From NCBI RefSeq assembly GCF_000818195.1, contig NZ_JTHL01000001.1, positions 7,895,301 through 7,959,300 of the forward strand: a stretch of DNA of 64,000 bases, in the 5' to 3' direction. Both the position numbers and the translations under genes were made by a program. Below the pieces are notes generated by a model. That model was given only the letters and a program-made list of their open reading frames with translations, did no database searches and was not told where the DNA came from. This DNA is from Streptomyces sp. 150FB (GTDB taxonomy: Bacteria > Actinomycetota > Actinomycetes > Streptomycetales > Streptomycetaceae). Of this stretch, positions 57,705 through 64,000 are shown piece by piece (position 1 is the first letter of the stretch; every line of letters starts with the position of its first letter).

Positions 57705-58412
57705 TCACTCCTCGACGGCCCCGCCCACGGTGCGCAGGTGCTCGCGGAAACTCAGGGAAGGTGTCTGCGAGCGCCGGGCGAGATAGGCGTCGAACCGCAC
57801 CTGCTCGCGCAGGGAGACCCCCGCCCTGATTCGTTCCGCCTGGGTCCGCTCGGTGTCACGGATACGCTCGGCGAGGGTGAAAAGCTCCCCGGCCCTGTCC
57901 GCCGGAAGGAACAGCACACCGTCGTCGTCGCCCAGGGCCACATCCTCGGGCCCCACGGTCCAGTCCCCGACAGCGGCGGACAGCAGGGCAATTCCGGAAC
58001 GGCCGGTGAGCGACTGCGGGCCGGTCGAAGTCGCGCCCAGGCTGAACACCGGCAGGCCGATGGCCAGGATGTCGGCCGTGTCGCGGTGCAGGCCCCAGAT
58101 CACGATCCCCGCCAGCCCCGCGGCCTGCGCCTCCAGGGCCACCAGGTCGCCGACGCACGCCTCGTCGAGCCGGCCGCCGTTGTCGACCACCAGCACATCG
58201 CCGGGTGCGGAGCCCTCGAAGGCTTCGAGGAAGACATCGACACTGCCCGCGTGCCGGGCCGGGCGTACCCGCCCGGCGACGCGGTCCCCGTGCCGCAGCG
58301 CGGACAGCGGGGCCGGCGCACAGCGCACAGGCACCTGGGCGCGGATGCACGCGTCCGCGAGATGGGCGGTGGTCAGCGCGGCGAAGCGCCGCTGGATCTC
58401 CTGGTGTTCCAT
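57705..58412 (-). CDS. RraA-family protein
   Basis: A 235-residue RraA/HMG-aldolase-like protein: TAHLADACIRA near the start, GDVLVVDNGGRLDEACVGDL (substrate and metal region), GIVIWGLHRDTADILAIG with the catalytic Arg-Asp, and VALGDDDGVLFLP. Relatives are class II pyruvate aldolases or oxaloacetate decarboxylases, or RNase E inhibitors in bacteria with RNase E. It converges on alc, so a role in handling the glyoxylate/ureidoglycolate end of the pathway is conceivable but not shown. Confidence 0.83.
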   Translation of the reverse strand: MEHQEIQRRFAALTTAHLADACIRAQVPVRCAPAPLSALRHGDRVAGRVRPARHAGSVDVFLEAFEGSAPGDVLVVDNGGRLDEACVGDLVALEAQAAGLAGIVIWGLHRDTADILAIGLPVFSLGATSTGPQSLTGRSGIALLSAAVGDWTVGPEDVALGDDDGVLFLPADRAGELFTLAERIRDTERTQAERIRAGVSLREQVRFDAYLARRSQTPSLSFREHLRTVGGAVEE

Positions 58413-58558
58413 AACCGCGACACGATACCGGCCGACGAACGACGGCCTCGGCTGTGCGGAAACTCTCTCGGCCTACGAACGTGCGTGCCGGTACGGTGAG
58501 CTCCCGTGTGCGAGCCACCGACGTCTCCACCCCACACCGCCACCGGAGACCGAGCGCC

Positions 58559-59548
58559 GTGACGAACGCCCGAAACACCCCCGCCGCCCTCAGCTCCGTA
58601 CCGCACCGGGCCTGGCTCACCGATCTGCCCGTGGTGCTCGTCGCGGTGGCCTGGGGATCGAGCTACCTCGCGGCGAAGAGCGTCACCACGACACACACCG
58701 TCATCGCGGTCCTCGTGCTGCGGTTCGCCGCCGCGCTGCCCGTGCTCGTCGTGGCGGGGTGGCGAAAGCTGCGGGAGCTGAAGGCGGCCCAGTGGCGCGG
58801 AGCCGGACTGCTCGGGCTCGCACTGAGCGGGATCTTCCTGCTGGAGACCTACGGCGTTGTGCACACCTCGGCGACCAACGCCGGGCTCATCATCAGCCTC
58901 ACCATGATCTTCACACCGGTCGCCGAGGCCGTGATCACCAGGACCAGACCGCGCGGATCCTTCGTGGCCGCTGCGGCGCTCTCCGTCACGGGTGTGGCGC
59001 TGCTGACCCAGGGCACCGGATTCACCGCGCCCTCGGCCGGGGATCTGCTGATGCTGCTGGCCGCGGTCACCCGTACCGGTTACGTCCTGGCCGTTTCGCG
59101 GGTCAAGGCGGTGCGCGGAGCCGACTCGTTGTCGCTGACCACCGTCCAACTGGGCAGCGCCGTCGTCGTGTTCGCGCTGCTCGCCACCGTACCGGGCAAC
59201 GGCCCGGGGCCCTGGTCGGTGGCCGCCGGATTCAACGCGGGGGAGTGGCTGACCCTGCTCTTCCTCTCGGTCTTCTGCACCCTGGTGGCGTTCTTCGTAC
59301 AGACCTGGGCGGTACGCCGCAGCTCGCCGTCGCGTGTCAGCCTGCTGCTCGGTACGGAACCACTCTGGGCCGCCGTGACCGGCATCCTGATCGGCGGCGA
59401 GCGCGTCGGGGCGGTGGGGCTGCTGGGAGCGGTGCTGGTCCTGGCCGGCACGAGCTGGGGACGGCGGGCAGCGGGCGGCGGTGGAGAAACACCTAGAACA
59501 CCGAGAACACCGATGAGTTCTGCCCGGGGCTGCGGTCTGAGGAGGTGA
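58559..59548 (+). CDS. EamA/DMT-family transporter
   Basis: A 329-residue protein with ten hydrophobic segments in two EamA repeats: VLVAVAWGSSYLAAKSVTTT opens the first, AGDLLMLLAAVTRTGYVLAV the second, and LLLGTEPLWAAVTGILIGGE is the conserved end of the second. Likely exports a metabolite or amino acid. GTG 58559 after GGAGACCGAGCGCC; a frame open from 58454 gives no better start. The C-terminal tail is Gly/Pro/Thr-rich. Its stop lies 61 bases before the next gene. Confidence 0.85.
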   Translation: MTNARNTPAALSSVPHRAWLTDLPVVLVAVAWGSSYLAAKSVTTTHTVIAVLVLRFAAALPVLVVAGWRKLRELKAAQWRGAGLLGLALSGIFLLETYGVVHTSATNAGLIISLTMIFTPVAEAVITRTRPRGSFVAAAALSVTGVALLTQGTGFTAPSAGDLLMLLAAVTRTGYVLAVSRVKAVRGADSLSLTTVQLGSAVVVFALLATVPGNGPGPWSVAAGFNAGEWLTLLFLSVFCTLVAFFVQTWAVRRSSPSRVSLLLGTEPLWAAVTGILIGGERVGAVGLLGAVLVLAGTSWGRRAAGGGGETPRTPRTPMSSARGCGLRR

Positions 59549-59609
59549 GAGTGACGATGGAGAGAGTGCTGACGAGCCGCGCCAGGGCGCGGTGGAACGG
59601 AGCCCGATC

Positions 59610-60251
59610 ATGGCAGAACTGACCGCGACCACCTTTGTCACGCTGGACGGGGTGATGCAGGCCCCGGGCGGACCCGACGAGGACACCCGCGACGGGTTCC
59701 CCCACGGTGGGTGGCTGGTGCCCTTCGCCGACGAGGCCATGGGCGCATTCATGGAGGGTGTGTTCGACAAGGCCGGCGGATTCGTCCTCGGCCGTAGGAC
59801 GTACGAGATCTTCGCCGCGCACTGGCCGCACTTCCCCGACCAGGACGATCCCATCGCGAGCCGGCTGAACAACCTGCCCAAACACGTGGTGTCCACCACA
59901 CTGGAGAAGGCGGAGTGGCAGGGATCCACACTGATCTCGACCGACGTCGTACGGGAGATCCAGGCGGCCAAGGACCGGCAGACCGGCGGTGAGTTGCAGA
60001 TCCACGGCAGTGGCGCGCTCATCCGCTCGCTGATGGCACACGGCCTGATCGACGAGTACCGGCTGCTGATCTACCCGGTGTACCTGGGCGAGGGCGTCCG
60101 GCTCTTCCCCGAAGGCGGTGTGCCGACGTCGTTCGATGTGACCGACACGAAGACCACGGGGACCGGCGTGTCCATCCTCACCCTCCGGCCCTCGGGACCC
60201 GCGAAGCACGGTTCGTTCCAGTTGGATCCCGGGGCGACCGAGGGGAGTTAG
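59610..60251 (+). CDS. Dihydrofolate reductase-like (RibD C-terminal) protein
   Basis: A 213-residue DHFR-fold protein: ATTFVTLDGVMQAPGGPDED at the start, GGFVLGRRTYEIFAAHWPHF, LIRSLMAHGLIDEYRLLIYP and LGEGVRLFPEGG. This is the common actinomycete RibD_C single-domain group, which binds NADPH; substrate unknown. ATG after GGAGCCCGATC. May follow the EamA gene in one transcript. Confidence 0.87.
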   Translation: MAELTATTFVTLDGVMQAPGGPDEDTRDGFPHGGWLVPFADEAMGAFMEGVFDKAGGFVLGRRTYEIFAAHWPHFPDQDDPIASRLNNLPKHVVSTTLEKAEWQGSTLISTDVVREIQAAKDRQTGGELQIHGSGALIRSLMAHGLIDEYRLLIYPVYLGEGVRLFPEGGVPTSFDVTDTKTTGTGVSILTLRPSGPAKHGSFQLDPGATEGS

Positions 60252-60256
60252 GCCCC

Positions 60257-60838
60257 CTACTCGATGACGTCCTCGAGTTCCGTCCGGCCCAGGGTGAGGA
60301 GTTCGCTGAAGCTGGTGCAGGGGTCCGACAGGTCGCCGTACTTCACGGCGAGGTGGTGGGCCCTGTACTCGCCGTTCGGCAGGATCTCCCTGGTGTCCAG
60401 CAGGAAGGCGTCCTCGCCCCTGGCGATGCTCAGGCTGTGCCGGAAGACACCGTTGTCCAACTCCTCGTCGTCGTCCTCCTCGACCGCGTCGACGAACGAC
60501 GCGTGTGTCTCGTGGAACCACTCGATGTCGGCGCAGGAGCGCAGCGCGTCGGTCCATCCCGCGACGGGGCCCCAGCCGTCGCTGGTGAGCAGGAAGGCGC
60601 GCAGGCTCGGTGGCAGGGGCACTCCGAGCCGGGCCTCGGTCGCGGCGATCAGTTGCTCGTCGGCGGGCTCGTACCCCACCCAACGGCTGCTGATCTGCTG
60701 CTCCGACACGTCGTAGAGGTAGTTGTCCGTCGCGTTGTTCAGAAACCAGTCGCTGTATTCGGTCAGATACACACGCCACTCGTCCGTTGTCCCGGGGAAG
60801 GGGGCGGGGGGCACACTGCTCCTGGCATCGTCCGTCAT
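60257..60838 (-). CDS. SMI1/KNR4 family protein
   Basis: A 193-residue SUKH-type protein: ADEQLIAATEARLGVPLPPS, LRAFLLTSDGWGPVAGW and a C-terminal FSELLTLGRTELEDVIE. In bacteria this family is mostly immunity proteins against nuclease-type toxins, or standalone homologues of unknown role. The centre is strongly acidic (AVEEDDDEELDNG). No toxin gene is adjacent. Confidence 0.82.
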   Translation of the reverse strand: MTDDARSSVPPAPFPGTTDEWRVYLTEYSDWFLNNATDNYLYDVSEQQISSRWVGYEPADEQLIAATEARLGVPLPPSLRAFLLTSDGWGPVAGWTDALRSCADIEWFHETHASFVDAVEEDDDEELDNGVFRHSLSIARGEDAFLLDTREILPNGEYRAHHLAVKYGDLSDPCTSFSELLTLGRTELEDVIE

Positions 60839-61056
60839 CGATCGTCCGCCTTCCTCGTGCGGGAGTGGTCATGCGGGGAGTCCCCTCGCGGGGACCGCGG
60901 CGATCGCTCGTCCACACTTCACCCTGAACTCCGGGCAGAAATGGCGGCTTTGAGGCGTCGCCAGCAGATGATCGCACAGCCGGGGGTGAGGAAGGCCCGC
61001 GGGACGGGTCAGGGGGGCGGGGCATGCGGCCCGGGCCGGCGCCCCGGCACACACGG

Positions 61057-61091
61057 CGAGGTCCGGCCCTCTCGGAGAAGGCCGGACCTCG
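61057..61091 (-). terminator. Terminator after the beta-helix protein gene
   Basis: CGAGGTCCGGCC (61057-61068) and GGCCGGACCTCG (61080-61091): 12 perfect pairs, 11-base loop, 30 bases past the stop. Confidence 0.8.
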
Positions 61092-61120
61092 GGCGTCATC
61101 GCCGCGCGAAGAGACGTGGG

Positions 61121-62938
61121 TCAGGGGAAGGAGACCACGTTCGACGGGACGGTCGACGTACCGGACGTGCCAGGTCCGGTGCTGTTGATCACGTGGTTGT
61201 ACTGACCCACTCCGCCCAGCGAGACGACCAGCAGATCGTGGAACTTGACCCCGGACTTCACCGGCGCCTCGAAGCCGGCGTCCTGCCGGATGCTCGGGTC
61301 CGCGGTGAAGTTGCAGTAGCTGCCGAGACCCCAACCCTCGTGCGTGTTCACGGAGTCGGCCACCTTGTACGCCGCGTACCCGAGCCGGTCGCCGTTCTGG
61401 ATGGCGGCCTGGTTGGGCGGGTCGTACGCGATCTCGTTCTGGAAGAAGATGGTCCGGCCGCCTTCGCCGGTCCACTCCACGTCGTACTTCTGGAAGTGCT
61501 CGACGAACAGCCCCGTCGCCAGGACGTTGTCGCCGTTCACCCGCAGGCCGTAGTCGGACGGGTTGGCCGTCCAGCCGACCCCGCTGCCGTGGTCGGCCCG
61601 CCAGATCCAGGTGTGGTCGATGATGGTGTTGTTGCTGTTGACCTCCACCGCGGTGGTGACGAGCCCGGGCCCGGCGCCGCCGACCCTGGCGAACACGTCC
61701 TGCACCGAGATCGGGTTCGAGCCGTGGTCGGCGGACGCGCCCGTCGGCCCGACCTGGAGCAGGTACGGCGAGTTGGAGGCGCCCGCGTCGAGCAGCAGAC
61801 CGGCCAGCTTGATGCCGTCGACATCGGCGGTGCTGATGGCGGTCACCCCGTTGTCGGGGATGATCGTCGGGAAGCCGATGCCGAGCACGACGGTGTTCGC
61901 CCGGGTCACCTTGATCGTCTGGTCCACGTGGTAGACGCCGGGCGTGAACAGCAGGTTGAGGCCCTGGCCGAGCGCCTCGTTGATGGTCGCCGCGGTCGCG
62001 CCCGCCTTCACCACGTAGAACTGGTCGAGCGGAATCGACGTACCGGGCGTCGAGCCGCCCGCCCACGAGGTGCCGCTCGCGTTGGTACGCAGCGACGGCA
62101 CGAACACCGCGTAGTCGGCGCCGTCCAGGTAGAGATACGGCTTCTCGCGGGAGAGCGGAGTGGTGCCGAGTGTGGTGTACGGCGGGTTCGGGAAGCCCTG
62201 CCCCGGAGCGCCCTGGACGCCCGAGAACACCATGTTCCAGACGCCGTTGCCCCAGCCGCCGATGGAGCTGTCGCGGGTGTACCACTGCTGCTGGGAGTAC
62301 GGGGAGACCGTACCGTCGATCTTGCTGTCGGCGATGTAGCCGCCGCTGGCCCAGCCGTATCCGTTGGGCGCCAGGTTGAGCCCGCCCTTCACGTGCATAC
62401 GGCGGAACGGCGCCGCCTGCGCGACGGCCCAGCGGTTCTCGCCGCTGACCGGGGTGAGCGCCAGGTTCTCGGCGGAGCGCCAGAAGTTCTGGGTCGCGTT
62501 GCCCTGGAACCAGCCCGCGTCCACGGTCACATCGCCGTTGATCTGGACGTCGTCCGGGTTCTTCCCGAGCCCCGCGATGGAGGTGTAGAAGCCGATCTGC
62601 GCGTTGAGGCCGTTGTACGTGCCCGGCTTGAACAGCAGGGCGTAGCGGCGGGTGTCGAACTGGGCCTTCTCCTGCTGGCCGAAGATCTGGTCCAGCGTGC
62701 CCTGGATGTTGGCCGTCGACGGATCGAAGACGATCACGTTCGGCCCGAGGTCACCGCCGCCGGCGACCGGGGCTGCGGCCTTCCGGTCCTTCGTGGACGC
62801 GCTCGCTGAGTCCGCCGAGGCGACGCCGGGGAGCAGCAGGGAGCCGAGCACGGCGGATGCCACGGAGGCGGTGAAGCCGCGCCGGCTGAGGTGGTGGGAC
62901 CGGTCCGGGTCGGGCGGGCCGAGCGGAGGTGACTGCAT
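61121..62938 (-). CDS. Tat-exported beta-helix protein, GH55/pectate-lyase-like
   Basis: A 605-residue secreted protein. Twin-arginine signal: SRRGFTASVASAVLGSLLLP (about residues 18-37), cut near GVASADSA. The body is two right-handed beta-helix modules as in GH55 beta-1,3-glucanases and phage-like pectate lyases: NVIVFDPSTANIQGTLDQIF and YALLFKPGTYNGLNAQIGFY in the first; FYVVKAGATAATINEALGQG, LLFTPGVYHVDQTIKVTRAN and NNTIIDHTWIWRADHGSGVG in the second. Streptomyces homologues are often labelled adenylyl cyclase, for which I see no support. ATG after AGGAGGGCATCCCCCC. A 16-bp LacI-type palindrome lies 67 bases upstream, consistent with a glycan-degrading role. Confidence 0.78.
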   Translation of the reverse strand: MQSPPLGPPDPDRSHHLSRRGFTASVASAVLGSLLLPGVASADSASASTKDRKAAAPVAGGGDLGPNVIVFDPSTANIQGTLDQIFGQQEKAQFDTRRYALLFKPGTYNGLNAQIGFYTSIAGLGKNPDDVQINGDVTVDAGWFQGNATQNFWRSAENLALTPVSGENRWAVAQAAPFRRMHVKGGLNLAPNGYGWASGGYIADSKIDGTVSPYSQQQWYTRDSSIGGWGNGVWNMVFSGVQGAPGQGFPNPPYTTLGTTPLSREKPYLYLDGADYAVFVPSLRTNASGTSWAGGSTPGTSIPLDQFYVVKAGATAATINEALGQGLNLLFTPGVYHVDQTIKVTRANTVVLGIGFPTIIPDNGVTAISTADVDGIKLAGLLLDAGASNSPYLLQVGPTGASADHGSNPISVQDVFARVGGAGPGLVTTAVEVNSNNTIIDHTWIWRADHGSGVGWTANPSDYGLRVNGDNVLATGLFVEHFQKYDVEWTGEGGRTIFFQNEIAYDPPNQAAIQNGDRLGYAAYKVADSVNTHEGWGLGSYCNFTADPSIRQDAGFEAPVKSGVKFHDLLVVSLGGVGQYNHVINSTGPGTSGTSTVPSNVVSFP

Positions 62939-63004
62939 GGGGGGATGCCCTCCTGAGCGAATGAGAACGGGCAGGGAGCGCGCCTTCGCACCGGTGGGGT
63001 GGTG

Positions 63005-63020
63005 CAGAGAGCGCTCTCTG
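63005..63020. promoter_or_regulatory. LacI-type operator upstream of the beta-helix gene
   Basis: CAGAGAGCGCTCTCTG is a perfect 16-base palindrome with the GAGCGCTC core of CebR-like LacI operators. Confidence 0.72.
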
Positions 63021-63203
63021 AGTACGCAGATCCTTGCCCCGTGTTTCGTTCGCGTCAAGACTTGTGTACGTACCAGGCGTCCCGAGTTCGGAAGGCGCGG
63101 TCATCTCCCAGGCGGGAGGCGGGGATTGTCTCCTTTCGTATGCAATCACACGGTGACGCGCGTTCAGTTCGTGAAGTCGGGGGCGAGCGGGCGACGGACG
63201 CGC

Positions 63204-64000
63204 TCACACGGCCCGGTCCGCCACCCGGCCGGCCAGCCACACCCGCGCCGGGCGCAGATCCTCGCCGAGTTCGACCAGGTCGGCCCGGGCGCCCGCGCGC
63301 AGTACGCCGCGGTCGCTCAGCCCGTACAGCTCGGCGGCCGTGGTGGCCGCCATCCGTACGGCGTCGGTGACCGGCAGCCCGATTCCGTCGACCGCACGGC
63401 GGAACGCCTCGGCGACGAACAGGGTGGACCCGGCGAGGGTCGAGGTGCCGTGCAGGTGGGCCACGCCCGCTTCGACGGTGACCACGCGGTCGGCGAACCG
63501 GTAGGTGCCGTCGGACAGCCCGGCCGCCGGCATGGCGTCGCTGACGAGCATCAGCCGCCCCGGCCCGGCGAGTCGGTGTGCCAGCCGGACCGTGTCGTCG
63601 GCCAAGTGGTGCCCGTCGAGGATCAGTTCACAGCTCAGCCGTGGATCGAGCAGCGCCGCGGCCACCGGGCCGGGGTCGCGGTGGTGCAGCGGCGGCATGG
63701 CGTTGAAGAGGTGGGTGACGGCCCGGGCGCCGAGTGCGGTGGCCTCCCGGAAGAGTGTGCCGGTGGCATCGGTGTGTCCGAGACAGAACACCACCTCCCC
63801 GCCGTAGTCCCTGATCAGGTCGAGGGCGCCGGGGAGTTCGGGGGCGATGGTCATCGACAGGGCGTGCCCGCCGGCGGCGGACAGCAGCCGTTCCAGCAGG
63901 GCCCGGTCGGGGGCGCGCAGTGCGTCCCGGGTCTGGGCGCCCCGGCGTACGGGGGAGAGGAACGGCCCCTCGAAGTGGATGCCCGCCAGGTTGGGCGCCG
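63204..64000 (-). CDS. nagA: N-acetylglucosamine-6-phosphate deacetylase (5' end outside window)
   Basis: About 265 C-terminal residues are present and the frame runs off the window end. It reads GIHFEGPFLSPVRRGAQ (metal-ligand Glu), VVFCLGHTDATGTLFREA (His), AVTHLFNAMPPLHHRDPG (His), LILDGHHLADDTV and LVSDAMPAAGLSDGTY (catalytic Asp). NagA removes acetyl from GlcNAc-6-phosphate in the cytoplasm, linking chitin-derived sugar to glycolysis; fits the two chitosanases nearby. Streptomyces often have two NagA-like genes; which copy this is cannot be told. Confidence 0.88.
   Translation of the reverse strand, partial: APNLAGIHFEGPFLSPVRRGAQTRDALRAPDRALLERLLSAAGGHALSMTIAPELPGALDLIRDYGGEVVFCLGHTDATGTLFREATALGARAVTHLFNAMPPLHHRDPGPVAAALLDPRLSCELILDGHHLADDTVRLAHRLAGPGRLMLVSDAMPAAGLSDGTYRFADRVVTVEAGVAHLHGTSTLAGSTLFVAEAFRRAVDGIGLPVTDAVRMAATTAAELYGLSDRGVLRAGARADLVELGEDLRPARVWLAGRVADRAV

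Noticed and set aside
60257..60838. SMI1/KNR4 protein as the immunity half of a toxin system
   Set aside because: No polymorphic toxin, secretion signal or small toxin-like gene is adjacent; left as a lone family member.
59493..62285. 930-codon open frame on the minus strand across the DHFR-like gene and the beta-helix gene
   Set aside because: It spans genes on both strands with clear domains in other frames; composition is Arg/Pro/Gly-rich with no motif.
61121..62938. Adenylyl cyclase function for the large secreted protein
   Set aside because: No cyclase motif is visible and the protein is exported by a Tat signal; the label is common for homologues but unsupported.

Overview
The window is about 72% GC by eye, with dense genes, many GTG starts, frequent 4-base ATGA/GTGA gene overlaps, Tat-type and lipoprotein signals, DUF397/WhiJ-type regulator genes and a mycothiol-type DinB protein. 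All of this fits a Streptomyces (or very close actinomycete) chromosome. The mix of scavenging, secretion and purine genes resembles a chromosome arm or its border with the core. No rRNA, tRNA or CRISPR array was recognised. The window cuts two genes: the first (winged-helix/AlkZ-like) lacks its 5' end and the last (nagA) lacks its 5' end on the minus strand.

Layout. 0-5 kb: AlkZ-like protein, a diaminopimelate decarboxylase with a translationally coupled 50-residue micro-gene, a methyltransferase, a LysE exporter and a GAF-LuxR regulator. 5-9.3 kb: a coupled pair of acyl-CoA synthetases, a TetR gene with a doubtful 5' end, and scars of two insertion sequences. 9.8-14.3 kb: TetX-like monooxygenase, two DUF397 genes with a WhiJ-like regulator, three overlapping micro-genes of unknown function, GNAT and VOC proteins. 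14.4-21.5 kb: a sugar cluster made of a GH2 beta-mannosidase divergent from an ABC importer (binding lipoprotein plus two permeases, no ATPase) and a LacI regulator.

22.8-38 kb and 50.9-57.7 kb together encode purine breakdown to central metabolism: 8-oxoguanine deaminase, NCS2 permease, urate oxidase, HIU hydrolase, OHCU decarboxylase, allantoinase, allantoicase, then glyoxylate use by glyoxylate carboligase, hydroxypyruvate isomerase, tartronate-semialdehyde reductase and malate synthase. A MocA-type nucleotidyltransferase (cofactor for xanthine dehydrogenase-like enzymes) lies among them, and an IclR-family regulator (AllR-like) is divergent from allantoinase. TTCC-N7-GGAA palindromes recur at the promoters of gcl, hyi-glxR, aceB and iclR/allB, and a second TTCAA-N7-TTGAA type at aceB, allB and the urate operon. 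This links dispersed genes into one probable regulon.

38-50 kb: secreted GH92 alpha-mannosidase, two GH46 chitosanases, MBL hydrolase/TetR pair, GlxA-type regulator, cupin, GNAT, small kinase, TetR, peroxiredoxin-like protein, DinB-like protein and a frameshifted LppU-like gene. 57.7-64 kb: RraA-like protein, EamA exporter, DHFR-domain protein, SMI1/KNR4 protein, a large Tat-exported beta-helix (GH55-like) protein and nagA. Several secreted glycosidase genes carry clear LacI/ROK-type palindromes upstream.
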